Assembly: GCA_034189755.1 (NCBI GenBank)
Contig: JAXIHJ010000008.1
Span: 1-38,302, forward strand
Direction: 5' to 3'
From: JAXIHJ01 sp034189755
Lineage (GTDB): Bacteria > Planctomycetota > Phycisphaerae > SM23-33
DNA length: 38,302 nucleotides
Part shown: in pieces, positions 8,250-16,383 of the stretch
Position numbering within the stretch: the first letter of the stretch is position 1
How the letters are laid out: every line of letters starts with the position of its first letter
Notes under the pieces: model-generated
Database searches by the model: none
Seen by the model: the letters and a program-made list of their open reading frames with translations, nothing else
Told to the model about the DNA's origin: nothing
Translations under genes and position numbers: made by a program

Positions 8250-10019
8250 GTGACGGGAAAGATTGTAGCGATCGAGGGCAACATGGTCGTCGCTGCGACG
8301 AGCGGCCGCATCGTGCAAAATTCCATAGGCTTTTGCTGCCGCGGCGACGGCGCAAAGCTGCTTAGCGAGGTGATTCGGATCCGCGGGAAGCTGGCCGACC
8401 TGCAAGTCTTCGAGGAAACCCGCGGACTGAAGGTGGGCGACGCCGTTGAATTCCACGACGGGATGCTCTCGGTGGCGCTGGGGCCCGGATTGCTGGGGCA
8501 AATCTACGACGGGCTGCAAAATCCCCTGCCGGAGCTGGCCAAGCAGGCCGGCTTCTTCCTCAAGCCAGGGCTGTATATTCACGGCCTGAACACGGAAAAG
8601 ACCTGGCCGTTCAGCCCAGCCGTCAAGCCCGGTAATATCGTGCGGGCCGGAGACACGCTCGGCACTACGCCTGAAAGCATCTTCAAACACCAGATCATGG
8701 TACCCTTCAACTGGGACGGCGACTTAACGGTCAAAAGCATTGTCGAGGCCGGCCAGTACACCGTGGAAAAGGAAATCGCCGTCCTGACCGATGCCGACGC
8801 TAAAGATCGGCCGGTAACCATGCAGCAGGACTGGCCGGTCAAAATTCCGCTGAACGTCTCACGTCGCCGCCTGATGCCCACCGAGCCGCTGGTAACGCAG
8901 GTGCGTATTATCGACTCAATGTTCCCAGTGGTCAGGGGCGGAACGTATTGCATTCCAGGCCCGTTCGGAGCGGGCAAGACGGTCCTTCAGCAGATCACCT
9001 CCCGCCATGCCGAGGTGGACGTGGTCCTCGTCGCCGCCTGTGGTGAGCGAGCAGGCGAGGTCGTGGAAACCATCCGGGAATTCCCGAAACTTCAAGACCC
9101 GCGCACCGGCAAGAGCCTGATGGAGCGGACCATTATCATCTGCAACACGTCCGCCATGCCGGTCGCAGCCAGGGAGGCGTCGGTCTACACGGCAGCGACG
9201 CTGGGCGAGTATTATCGCCAGATGGGCCTGAACGTGCTGCTGCTGGCCGATTCCACCAGCCGCTGGGCACAGGCGATGCGCGAGATTTCCGGCCGCCTCG
9301 AAGAAATACCCGGTGAAGAAGCATTCCCGGCATATCTGGAAAGCCGAATTGCATCCTTCTACGAGCGGGCCGGTGTACTGGAGATGAACGACGGGCGCGT
9401 CGCATCGCTGACCATCGGCGGAACGGTCAGCCCCGCCGGGGGCAACTTCGAGGAACCCGTCACCCAGAGCACGTTGAAAGTGGTCGGCGCCTTCCACGGC
9501 CTGAGCCAGGCACGAAGCGACGCGCGCCGTTATCCCGCTATCGACCCGCTGGAGTCATGGAGCAAGTACACGGGCATCATCGAACCGGAAAAGGCTTCGA
9601 AAGTGCGCACCCTGCTTCGCCGCGGCAGCGAGGTCCGTCAGATGATAACGGTCGTCGGCGAGGAGGGCATCACCGTCGATGACTTCGCCATCGTTCTAAA
9701 GGCGGATTTCTTCGACAACTGCTATTTGCAACAGAACGCATTCGACGAGGTGGATGGAGCGACATCGGCTGAGAGGCAAAAATTCGTGTTCGACAAGATT
9801 CTCGCCGTGCTTGAACTGGACTTCGATTTCGAGAGCAAGGACCAGGCCCGACACACGCTCGTTGCGGCGGCTGACTTGTTCCGAAACTTCAATTATGCCG
9901 CCACCGACAGCGACGAGTACAAGCGGGTGCTTGCCGAAATTGATGAGTTGCTCGCTTCCAAAGGCGGAACAGCAAATGAGGCCAAAAATGACAAATACCA
10001 AATATCAAATGATAAATAA
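8250..10019 (+). CDS. atpA: V-type ATP synthase catalytic subunit A
   Basis: Catalytic A subunit of the V/A-type ATPase, which hydrolyses or makes ATP in the A3B3 head. The 589-aa protein starts at GTG 8250 after CGAGG. It has the N-terminal beta-barrel (about 1-70), the non-homologous insertion typical of A subunits (about 110-190), the P-loop GPFGAGKT with K243 and T244, and the family motifs LLADSTSRWAQAMREISGRLEEIPGEEAFPAYL. The last residues (NEAKNDKYQISNDK) are not family sequence: they are encoded by an AT-rich dispersed repeat that also supplies the TAA stop, so the original C-terminus was replaced or extended. Subunit B follows after 175 bases of repeat and relic DNA. Confidence 0.95.
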   Translation: MTGKIVAIEGNMVVAATSGRIVQNSIGFCCRGDGAKLLSEVIRIRGKLADLQVFEETRGLKVGDAVEFHDGMLSVALGPGLLGQIYDGLQNPLPELAKQAGFFLKPGLYIHGLNTEKTWPFSPAVKPGNIVRAGDTLGTTPESIFKHQIMVPFNWDGDLTVKSIVEAGQYTVEKEIAVLTDADAKDRPVTMQQDWPVKIPLNVSRRRLMPTEPLVTQVRIIDSMFPVVRGGTYCIPGPFGAGKTVLQQITSRHAEVDVVLVAACGERAGEVVETIREFPKLQDPRTGKSLMERTIIICNTSAMPVAAREASVYTAATLGEYYRQMGLNVLLLADSTSRWAQAMREISGRLEEIPGEEAFPAYLESRIASFYERAGVLEMNDGRVASLTIGGTVSPAGGNFEEPVTQSTLKVVGAFHGLSQARSDARRYPAIDPLESWSKYTGIIEPEKASKVRTLLRRGSEVRQMITVVGEEGITVDDFAIVLKADFFDNCYLQQNAFDEVDGATSAERQKFVFDKILAVLELDFDFESKDQARHTLVAAADLFRNFNYAATDSDEYKRVLAEIDELLASKGGTANEAKNDKYQISNDK

Positions 10020-10190
10020 CAGGGGAGAACATACGCTGGAACTCAAACAAGAAGCAAGAGAACTCTGGCAAGAAGCGAAGGAGCTGAACCTTATTTTCTC
10101 GAAGATATTCCGTGGTGCAAAATAAAGGAAATTGAAATTCGAGCTTTGAATTTGATTCGTCATTCGAATTTCGGAATTCTCGCAAGAGTC
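9981..10190 (+). repeat. AT-rich dispersed repeat with gene relic between atpA and atpB
   Basis: The segment starts with phrases of the form AAATGACAAAT/CCAAATATCAAATGATAAAT, and ends with GAGCTTTGAATTTGATTCGTC and similar phrases. A perfect 9-bp inverted repeat, GAAATTCGA (10134-10142) and TCGAATTTC (10164-10172), lies in the right part. The CAAAT/CCAAA style matches the repeat at 28256-28430. Such DNA commonly flanks four-helix-bundle (S23/IVS) genes in this group and in several candidate phyla (recalled, not searched). It overlaps the atpA 3' end and supplies the poor ribosome site of atpB. Confidence 0.65.
9988..10125 (+). pseudogene. C-terminal relic of a four-helix-bundle (S23/IVS) protein
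   Basis: In the frame shifted against atpA, an ATG at 9988 opens 45 codons ending at TAA 10123-10125. From 10036 it reads LELKQEARELWQEAKELNL then IFSKIFRGAK. This matches the C-terminal helix of four-helix-bundle proteins related to those encoded in 23S rRNA intervening sequences, which typically end ..EARxLWxEAKELNLIFSAI... The first three helices are missing, so this is a decayed fragment. The preceding codons (MTNTKYQMINN) are the repeat-derived leader often seen on such genes. It may still be translated by coupling with atpA, but a lone helix is unlikely to work. Identification is from memory of the motif. Confidence 0.6.
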
Positions 10191-10194
10191 AATC

Positions 10195-11532
10195 ATGCGA
10201 AAATATTACGACCAGATAACGCGTGTCTCCGGCAACGTGGTAACGGTAACGGCCGGCGATGTGGCCTTTGACGAGCTGGCGGTCATCACCACCGATTACG
10301 GGCCGAGCCTGGCTCAGGTCATCCACCTTGATGCCGACCAGGTGAGCCTACAGATTTTCGCCGGCACGCAGGGCGTCTCCACGGGTGACAAGGTGCGTTT
10401 CCTCGGCCGGGCCATGCAGTCGCCCTATGGCGAGGAATTGTTCGGGCGTATCTTTGACGGTTCCGGCCGGCCTCGTGACGGGCGTGGCCAGCCACAGTGC
10501 GAAACGACTGAAATCGGCACGCCGCCGGTTAATCCCGTTCAGCGCCGCCGGCCCGACAAGATGATTCAGACCGGCATCCCCATGATCGACGTGTTCAACT
10601 CGCTGGTGGAATCGCAGAAGCTGCCGATTTTCTCCGTGCCCGGCGAGCCGTACAACGAGCTGCTGGCCCGCGTGGGCCTACAAGCCAACGCCGACGTCAT
10701 CATCCTGGGCGGCATGGGGCTTCGCCACGATGACTACCTCACCTTCCGCAAGACGTTCGAGGCCGGCGGCGTGTTGGGCCGAACGATTATGTTCATCCAC
10801 ACCGCCGCCGATCCGACAGTCGAATGCCTGATCGTGCCGGATTTGTGCCTGGCCGTCGGCGAACAGTTCGCCCTCCAGCAAAAGCGCGTGCTGGTGCTGC
10901 TGACCGACATGACCGCGTTTGCCGATGCCCTGAAAGAAATCGCCATTTCCATGGAGAAGATTCCGTCCAATCGCGGCTATCCCGGCGACCTGTACACGCA
11001 GATGGCGCGTCGTTACGAAAAGGCGGTTGACCTGGACGGGGCCGGCACGTTAACTGTGCTGGCCTGCGTAACCATGCCCGGCGACGATGTAACGCACCCC
11101 GTGCCCGACAACACCGGCTATATCACTGAAGGCCAGTTCTATCTGCGCCGAGGATGGATTGAGCCGTTCGGCTCGCTGTCCCGCCTGAAACAACAGGTCA
11201 ACGGCGAAACCCGCGACGACCACCGGGCGATTATGAACTCCTGCATCCAGTTGTACGCCCAGTGCCGGGAAAGCCGGGAAAAGCAGGACATGGGCTTCGA
11301 GATTTCCGAGTGGGACAAGCGGCTGCTGAAGTACGGCGAACTTTTCGAGCTGAATATCATGGACCTGCGCGTGAATATCCCGCTCATCGAGGCGCTGGAC
11401 CGCTGCTGGGACATCCTGGCTACGTGTTTCGAGCCGGCCGAGGTCGGCATCCGCCACACGATTATCGAAAAGCACTGGCCGAAAAAATCAAAGGGTGCAA
11501 AAGCAGAAGAACCCGCAAAAACCACTGCGTGA
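10195..11532 (+). CDS. atpB: V-type ATP synthase subunit B
   Basis: Regulatory, non-catalytic B subunit of the V/A-type ATPase head. The 445-aa protein has the B-type signature: a degenerate nucleotide loop SVPGEPYNEL at about 142-151 instead of a P-loop, then LTDMTAFADALKEIA, IPSNRGYPGDLY and TEGQFYLRRG. The C-terminal helical domain ends in a basic tail. The ATG at 10195 follows AAGAG inside repeat-derived DNA, a weaker site than those of its neighbours, so coupling to atpA has probably been loosened. In related clusters subunits D, I and K follow B; here the next gene, 20 bases on, is a convergent unrelated membrane protein. Confidence 0.95.
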   Translation: MRKYYDQITRVSGNVVTVTAGDVAFDELAVITTDYGPSLAQVIHLDADQVSLQIFAGTQGVSTGDKVRFLGRAMQSPYGEELFGRIFDGSGRPRDGRGQPQCETTEIGTPPVNPVQRRRPDKMIQTGIPMIDVFNSLVESQKLPIFSVPGEPYNELLARVGLQANADVIILGGMGLRHDDYLTFRKTFEAGGVLGRTIMFIHTAADPTVECLIVPDLCLAVGEQFALQQKRVLVLLTDMTAFADALKEIAISMEKIPSNRGYPGDLYTQMARRYEKAVDLDGAGTLTVLACVTMPGDDVTHPVPDNTGYITEGQFYLRRGWIEPFGSLSRLKQQVNGETRDDHRAIMNSCIQLYAQCRESREKQDMGFEISEWDKRLLKYGELFELNIMDLRVNIPLIEALDRCWDILATCFEPAEVGIRHTIIEKHWPKKSKGAKAEEPAKTTA

Positions 11533-11551
11533 AGCCGTTTCGGAACCAGGG

Positions 11552-12592
11552 CTAGCCACCTCGTGCCCCTTGTTTTGATTGTTCTTGTTCCAGTTGCTCC
11601 ATTAGCCTCGACTCATGGATTCTTGCACTGATCCAGTATCCCAGCACGGCCCCGCCCGTCCCGGCCGTCAGCCAGTCCACAGGCAGCGCGCGGGCATACA
11701 GCGGCACATCGATCCACGCGTGTGCCGAACCGCCAATCGACGTCAAAGCCGCCAGCGCATAGAACAGTACGGCCGTCAGCACGGGCACCGCGGCGGCTAC
11801 AATGCTATACGGAGCGGGGAATACCTGGTGGGCCACCATAACGGCAGTCGCAGAGCCGCCAAGTAATGCGAAGAGGATCTGGCCTCGGTCCGCCGAGCGC
11901 ATCAACAGCATCAGCAGGACAATTGCGACAATCAGGGCCAGCATCATAAAGTTCAGGCAACGGTAAAAGGTTTTGGAGCCGGCCGACTGCTCCTTGCGGC
12001 GACGGTCTTTTACACCGAGATGAAGACGAAAAATGCCGGCCTCCATCCAATCCAAGACGGATGACTCCAACGCCTTCAGCCGCTTGCTGCGCCCAGCCCC
12101 CGACAGCTCCCGCTGTGATTCGGGCAGCCTCGCCAGCGGATGCTTCCAGACCCATCCCGGCCGGATACGCTCGATGGCCCTGCGAATCAGAACGATAATG
12201 ACGGCGATGGCAAACAGCACGACGGTCAGGATCAGCACCTCTACAATCATCTCCCAATACACGCCGCTGACGTCGTCCATCCTCCACCACAACAGCCCGC
12301 GCATTCTCGGAGAATGCAGGCTTATGCCGCCGGCGCCCAACAGCACAGCCAGCAAGGCCCCTTCCGGCCTGGCATGGATTGTGGCTATCGCACAGGCGGC
12401 GGCAAGGGACCAACACGCCACGATGAATGTGAATAGTTGGACGTAATTTCCCGCCGGCAGAAACGTAACAGGCCCTTCCGGATCCCACGGCCTGACGCCG
12501 GGCCAAAGGGCAAAATACACCACCGCCAGCGAACCGGCCGTCGCCAGTTGAACCTGGATCTTTTCCAATAAATGAATGCGGCGATGCGTCAT
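11552..12592 (-). CDS. multi-spanning membrane protein of unknown function
   Basis: I do not recognise this protein. With the start at 12592 (MTHRRIHLLEK, preceded by GAG about 7 bases upstream) it has 346 residues; an upstream in-frame ATG at 12634 lacks a ribosome site. It shows about eight hydrophobic segments in two groups: four in the N-terminal half (for example GSLAVVYFALWPG, LFTFIVACWSLAAACAIATI, VEVLILTVVLFAIAVIIVLI) and four in the C-terminal half (MMLALIVAIVLLMLLM onward). They are separated by a basic cytoplasmic-type loop of about 80 residues (RSKRLKALESSVLDWMEAGIFRL). It ends with a Gln/Glu-rich tail. It is divergent from pta, with 98 bases between starts, and convergent with atpB. 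The missing ATPase subunit I would be larger with a cytosolic N-domain, so it is not that. Confidence 0.75.
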   Translation of the reverse strand: MTHRRIHLLEKIQVQLATAGSLAVVYFALWPGVRPWDPEGPVTFLPAGNYVQLFTFIVACWSLAAACAIATIHARPEGALLAVLLGAGGISLHSPRMRGLLWWRMDDVSGVYWEMIVEVLILTVVLFAIAVIIVLIRRAIERIRPGWVWKHPLARLPESQRELSGAGRSKRLKALESSVLDWMEAGIFRLHLGVKDRRRKEQSAGSKTFYRCLNFMMLALIVAIVLLMLLMRSADRGQILFALLGGSATAVMVAHQVFPAPYSIVAAAVPVLTAVLFYALAALTSIGGSAHAWIDVPLYARALPVDWLTAGTGGAVLGYWISARIHESRLMEQLEQEQSKQGARGG

Positions 12593-12690
12593 GTCAGGCT
12601 CGATTTCGACCGATGAAAACGTTATTATCGGCACCGCAAGGCGCCAATGCGGCTGTCATAGTAACCAGAAAGGTTGATAAGGGCAATTCC

Positions 12691-13695
12691 ATGAATCACA
12701 TTATCATTGAAAAAATCACGCAGCGTGCGGCGCAGGCTGACAAGTGCGTTGTGCTGCCAGAGGGCAACGATGGCCGCATCCTGCACGCCGCGCAGGAGAT
12801 TACCTCACGAAAGTACGCAAAAGTAATCCTACTCAGCGATGAAAACCAGGTTCGCAGCAAGGCGAAGGAGCTGGGTGTGGACCTGGCCGGCGTTGAGGTT
12901 ATCAACCACCTGACGGATGAAAAACGCGACGAGTACGTGGATATGCTCTACCAGCGCCGCAGGGAAAAAGGCATGAGCCGTGATGACGCCGAGAAGTTGT
13001 TGGCCCGCTGTATTTACTACGGCGGCATGATGGTCGGCGCCGGCCGGGCCGACGGTATGGTGGCCGGCAGCGCACACCCAACGAGCGATACGGTTCGAAG
13101 TGCGATGTATTGCGTGGGCACCGCACCTGGCTGCCGAACGGTCAGCTCGTGCAGCCTGATGAATACTGCCGTGCCGGAAGTGGGCGTGGACGGCATGCTG
13201 ATATTCGCCGACACCGGCGTCGTGCCAGAGCCGAGCGTCGAGCAGCTGGCGGATATCGCCATCGCCGCCGCAGATGCGTGCCGGACACTGCTGGAAATCG
13301 AACCTGTTGTTGCAATGCTGAGTTTTTCAACCAAAGGCTCAGCCCGCAGCCCGGCTGTGCAGAAGGTCGTAGCGGCGACCGAACAGGTTCGCCAGCGCCG
13401 CCCTGACCTGATGATTGACGGCGAGCTTCAGCTTGACTCAGCCATCATGCCGGAGGTGGCTCGTCGCAAGGCAAAGCTCTCCGCCGTCGCCGGACGGGCT
13501 AACACACTGATCTTCCCGGACTTATCCAGCGGCAACATCGGCTACAAGCTGGTGGAGCGACTGGGCGGGGCAACAGCATTAGGCCCGCTGCTTTTGGGAC
13601 TGGCCAGGCCGGTAAACGACCTTTCCCGCGGGTGCAGGGCATCTGACGTTATACTGGTTACGGCCATCACCGCCACACAGTCAATCGCACTGTAA
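12691..13695 (+). CDS. pta: phosphate acetyltransferase
   Basis: Interconverts acetyl-CoA and acetyl phosphate, normally with acetate kinase, in acetate formation or use. The 334-aa protein is the short single-domain type. Characteristic stretches are VVLPEGNDGRILHAA, GMMVGAGRADGMVAGSAHPT, MLSFSTKGSARSPAVQKV, FPDLSSGNIGYKLVERLGG and ARPVNDLSRGC near the C-terminus. The start at ATG 12691 matches the family N-terminus; an in-frame upstream ATG at 12613 would add 26 residues unlike the family. No acetate kinase gene is adjacent. Its last 15 bases overlap the 3' end of the convergent STAS gene. Confidence 0.93.
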   Translation: MNHIIIEKITQRAAQADKCVVLPEGNDGRILHAAQEITSRKYAKVILLSDENQVRSKAKELGVDLAGVEVINHLTDEKRDEYVDMLYQRRREKGMSRDDAEKLLARCIYYGGMMVGAGRADGMVAGSAHPTSDTVRSAMYCVGTAPGCRTVSSCSLMNTAVPEVGVDGMLIFADTGVVPEPSVEQLADIAIAAADACRTLLEIEPVVAMLSFSTKGSARSPAVQKVVAATEQVRQRRPDLMIDGELQLDSAIMPEVARRKAKLSAVAGRANTLIFPDLSSGNIGYKLVERLGGATALGPLLLGLARPVNDLSRGCRASDVILVTAITATQSIAL

Positions 13696-14037
13696 AGTCG
13701 CCTGCTCAACGGTGGCATAGATGGGGAACAACTTGGTCAGGCGGGTGGTCTCGAGCAGCTTCCGCACGGCGGGCTGAGGGTTGACCAGCCTAATTTGCCC
13801 CTTATGGTGACGACACCTAAGGTGCCCTGAGATAATCGCCCCCAGACCGAGCGAGCAGATGAAGCCAAGGTCGCTGAGATCCAGGATGATCATGGGAACC
13901 TTGCTGCTGGCCAATCCCTCCAGCTCGATGCGCATGCTTTCGGCCTCGTTCATACCCGCTGAGCCGGCCAGATGCACCACAGCCACCGGCCCGTCCTGCC
14001 GAATATCCAGCTTCAGTGATGTTTCATACTTGGCCAT
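13681..14037 (-). CDS. STAS-domain anti-sigma-factor antagonist (second in cluster)
   Basis: A 118-aa single STAS domain (SpoIIAA/RsbV family). It has the central strand and turn LDLSDLGFICSLGLGAII, where the serine is in the position phosphorylated by an RsbW-type kinase, and LVNPQPAVRKLLETTRLTKLFPIY at the C-terminal helix. An AGGA site lies 8 bases upstream. It is the last of four genes running kinase, STAS, RsbW-like, STAS on the minus strand. It would bind the anti-sigma factor in its unphosphorylated state. Having two different antagonists suggests two inputs or one free and one regulated antagonist. Confidence 0.88.
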   Translation of the reverse strand: MAKYETSLKLDIRQDGPVAVVHLAGSAGMNEAESMRIELEGLASSKVPMIILDLSDLGFICSLGLGAIISGHLRCRHHKGQIRLVNPQPAVRKLLETTRLTKLFPIYATVEQATLQCD

Positions 14038-14049
14038 TTTACCGAATCC

Positions 14050-14457
14050 TTAATTGTTTCGCTTGATGAGACGGACTTCGTTGCCCTTTTTATTGAAGTG
14101 GACTTCATCCATGTAAGCCTGCATCAGCATAATTCCCCGGCCGTGCGGCTTTTCCAGATTTTCGTTGGCCGTCGGGTCGGGAACGGAGGCCGGATCGAAC
14201 CCGTCGCCCTCGTCGGCGACGATAATGCAGACCCGCTGCGGGTCAATTTGACAACCGACCCGGACCCGTTTGTTTGAATCGTACCCATTTCCATGCCTAA
14301 TCGCATTGTTGAGGCTCTCTTCAATCGCCAGCTTGATGGCAAAGCAAGACGCCTCGCTGTAGCCGCAGGCGGCCACTTCGCAAAGCACCTTCTCTTCGAC
14401 CTCGCGGGCCGCTTTCAAATCAGAAAATATCACCGCCGTACTTTCCAACGTGGACAT
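14050..14457 (-). CDS. RsbW-like anti-sigma factor / serine kinase
   Basis: A 135-aa GHKL-type ATPase of the SpoIIAB/RsbW family (HATPase_c_2). The N box is EESLNNAIRHGN (about residues 46-57), the G1 box DEGDGFDP and the G2 box HGRGIMLM, so ATP binding should be intact. Such proteins hold a sigma factor or another partner and phosphorylate STAS antagonists on serine. It lies 12 bases before one STAS gene and 24 bases after the other. No sigma factor is encoded in the window, so the partner is elsewhere or is not a sigma factor. Confidence 0.9.
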   Translation of the reverse strand: MSTLESTAVIFSDLKAAREVEEKVLCEVAACGYSEASCFAIKLAIEESLNNAIRHGNGYDSNKRVRVGCQIDPQRVCIIVADEGDGFDPASVPDPTANENLEKPHGRGIMLMQAYMDEVHFNKKGNEVRLIKRNN

Positions 14458-14481
14458 CCAGAGAACATCCTGCCAAACAGG

Positions 14482-14841
14482 TCAGGCCAGAGACTCCACG
14501 GCCTCCTTGCGAGACGGATGAATATTGAAGATTTCATTCAACCTGGTAATCACGAACACCTCGTGTATTGTCGGCTGAATGTTGCATAACCTGAGCTGGC
14601 CGCCCTTTTCTCGAATTTTTTTCTGCAGCGTAATCAGCATACCCAGCGCGCTGGACGACATATGGGCCACGCTGGAAAAATCCATAACGAACTTCGAGTG
14701 GCTAGCCTGTTGGACCATGGCCTGGAGCTGTTCGCCAAGCTGCGTAATGTTAATTTCATCAAGGATCTTCTGGTCAGTCAGTTCGATGACCATAACATCA
14801 CCTTGTTCGGACGCTTTGAGTCGCGGGCCTTGCTCCTGCAT
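14482..14841 (-). CDS. STAS-domain anti-sigma-factor antagonist (first in cluster)
   Basis: A 119-aa STAS domain protein with VMDFSSVAHMSSSALGMLI, where the serine run holds the expected phosphorylation site, and QLRLCNIQPTIHEVFVITRLNEIFNI at the C-terminal helix. AAGGAG lies 9 bases upstream of ATG 14841, a strong site. It differs clearly from the other STAS protein in the cluster, so the pair is not a recent duplication. It follows the kinase gene after 83 bases. Confidence 0.9.
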   Translation of the reverse strand: MQEQGPRLKASEQGDVMVIELTDQKILDEINITQLGEQLQAMVQQASHSKFVMDFSSVAHMSSSALGMLITLQKKIREKGGQLRLCNIQPTIHEVFVITRLNEIFNIHPSRKEAVESLA

Positions 14842-14924
14842 GGATTAGTCTCCTTCGGCTCTTGGTTCCGAAAGAATAGTAGATTTAAGCAACCGCTCTG
14901 TCAAGACGGCGATCAAACTGATTA

Positions 14925-16214
14925 TTACCGGGCCTGCAGGATAAGCAATACGATATTCAACAGCACACTCAGGGCAAGCGCTGCGCCGAGGATAATGAGA
15001 TAAACGGTCATGTTGCTCGACGCGGCGGGGCGGACTTCTACGGCCTGCTCCGCCTCGCTTGTCGCCTCGGCAGCCAGGCCCGACAGGACATTGGCGTCAA
15101 TTCGCTTGCGCGCCTGGAGCGGCGGGGAACCGGCCTGAATCGCCTCCAGGTCAAGCAGCAGGTCGGTGGTCGAACCGTAGCGGCGGGTTCGGTCCTTGGC
15201 CATCATCACCTCCACCACTTCGCCGATGCCGGCTGAAAGGGCTGTGTTAATGTGGTCCGGCGGTGCCAGAGGCTCTTTCAGGTGCTTCTGCATGACGGCC
15301 ACGGGCGTCGGGCCTTCGAAAGGCACGCGCCCCGTCACCAGGTGGTAGAGCGTCGCACCGAGAGAGTAGATATCGGCCCGGAAATCGATATCGACCTCGC
15401 CGCGAATTTGTTCGGGGCTGATGTAGTACGGCGTACCGAACGCCCGCCCGGCCTCGGCCTGGGCCGTCTCGGCGTCGGTGGCCTGACGAGCCAGACCCAT
15501 GTCCGCCAGTTTTGCTGTGGCGCCGTTGGTCATCATTATATTCTTCGGCTTGACGTCGCGGTGAATCAGCCCCTGCCTGTGAGCGTGGTCCAGTGCTCGG
15601 GCAATCTGAATAATGACACTCAGTGCCTCGGACTCGGAGAAGACCTTGCCGCCGGTCAGTTCGTCGTAGAGCGTGTGGCCCTTGACGTATTCCATAACAA
15701 AGTAGTGGTAGCCGCCGGCCTCGCCTACGTCGATCGCCTGTACGATATTCGGGTGGTTGAGTTTAGCGGCGGCTTTGCCCTCTTTGTAAAAGCGGCTCAC
15801 GTACTCGGCGTTCTCTGAAAGCTTCCGGGGCAGCACCTTAATGGCTACTATTCTGTCCAGGCTCAATTGCCTGGCCTTGAACACCGTCGCCATCGCACCT
15901 GAGCCCAGCTTACGGAGAATCTGATAGCCGGGAATCTGCTGGTTACGCGAGGCCTCGACCACTTTCTTGACACGGCTGATCTGGCCGGCGGTTACAACGC
16001 CCTCGGTGACCATCACAGACGCCAGCGACTGCTGATTAGCCTGCTCGGCGAGTTTGGCCTGCATCGATCGGCATCGCTCTACTTCTTCCTGCGTGGCAAA
16101 CTTTTGCTCGATGACCGCACGGCCCAGTTCCGTATCCAGCGAGGAGGCCTCCAACCCTGAACCGTCGGCGCTATCGCCTCCCTTTGTGGCACTGTTAGAT
16201 TTCTCTGCCGCCAT
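14925..16214 (-). CDS. Hanks-type Ser/Thr protein kinase with C-terminal membrane anchor
   Basis: A 429-aa eukaryotic-type kinase. The first 95 residues are a non-kinase region with two similar helical blocks (LGRAVIEQKFATQEEVERC and ASVMVTEGVVTAGQISRV), like the N-terminal domain of GspE/MshE ATPases. The kinase domain spans about 97-360: glycine loop LGSGAMATVF (103-112), K126 in AIKV, catalytic HRDVKPKN with D220, D238-M-G in place of DFG, and SPE at 266-268. One membrane helix ends the protein (about 404-426), with almost nothing beyond it, so there is no extracellular sensor. The ATG at 16214 follows TGAGG. A good promoter lies upstream. It probably feeds the STAS/RsbW-like proteins encoded behind it. 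Confidence 0.94.
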   Translation of the reverse strand: MAAEKSNSATKGGDSADGSGLEASSLDTELGRAVIEQKFATQEEVERCRSMQAKLAEQANQQSLASVMVTEGVVTAGQISRVKKVVEASRNQQIPGYQILRKLGSGAMATVFKARQLSLDRIVAIKVLPRKLSENAEYVSRFYKEGKAAAKLNHPNIVQAIDVGEAGGYHYFVMEYVKGHTLYDELTGGKVFSESEALSVIIQIARALDHAHRQGLIHRDVKPKNIMMTNGATAKLADMGLARQATDAETAQAEAGRAFGTPYYISPEQIRGEVDIDFRADIYSLGATLYHLVTGRVPFEGPTPVAVMQKHLKEPLAPPDHINTALSAGIGEVVEVMMAKDRTRRYGSTTDLLLDLEAIQAGSPPLQARKRIDANVLSGLAAEATSEAEQAVEVRPAASSNMTVYLIILGAALALSVLLNIVLLILQAR

Positions 16215-16276
16215 GGCACTGCCTCAGAGATGAACTTCGCCTGCGAGGGCGTCCTTGTCGCAAAAAAAGTTTATCG

Positions 16277-16305
16277 ACCATACGTTTCCGCTTGCCGGCC
16301 GTCAA
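16277..16305 (-). promoter_or_regulatory. promoter of the kinase-STAS-RsbW-STAS operon
   Basis: On the minus strand TTGACG (16300-16305), a 17-base spacer and TATGGT (16277-16282) form a convincing vegetative-type promoter about 63 bases before the kinase start. Confidence 0.55.
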
Positions 16306-16383
16306 GAAAACAAAACCGGACTTTCGGTCTTGCGTTGCATGAGTCATGCTGCGGCTCCGGTCGGTCGGGGCTATCCGGGCGTC

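Noticed and set aside
11552..12592. V-ATPase subunit I for the membrane protein after atpB
   Set aside because: It is on the opposite strand, too short, and lacks the large cytosolic N-terminal domain and conserved membrane arginine region of subunit I.
15252..15818. Open frame antisense to the kinase (188 aa)
   Set aside because: The kinase motifs on the other strand are complete; this is a shadow frame.
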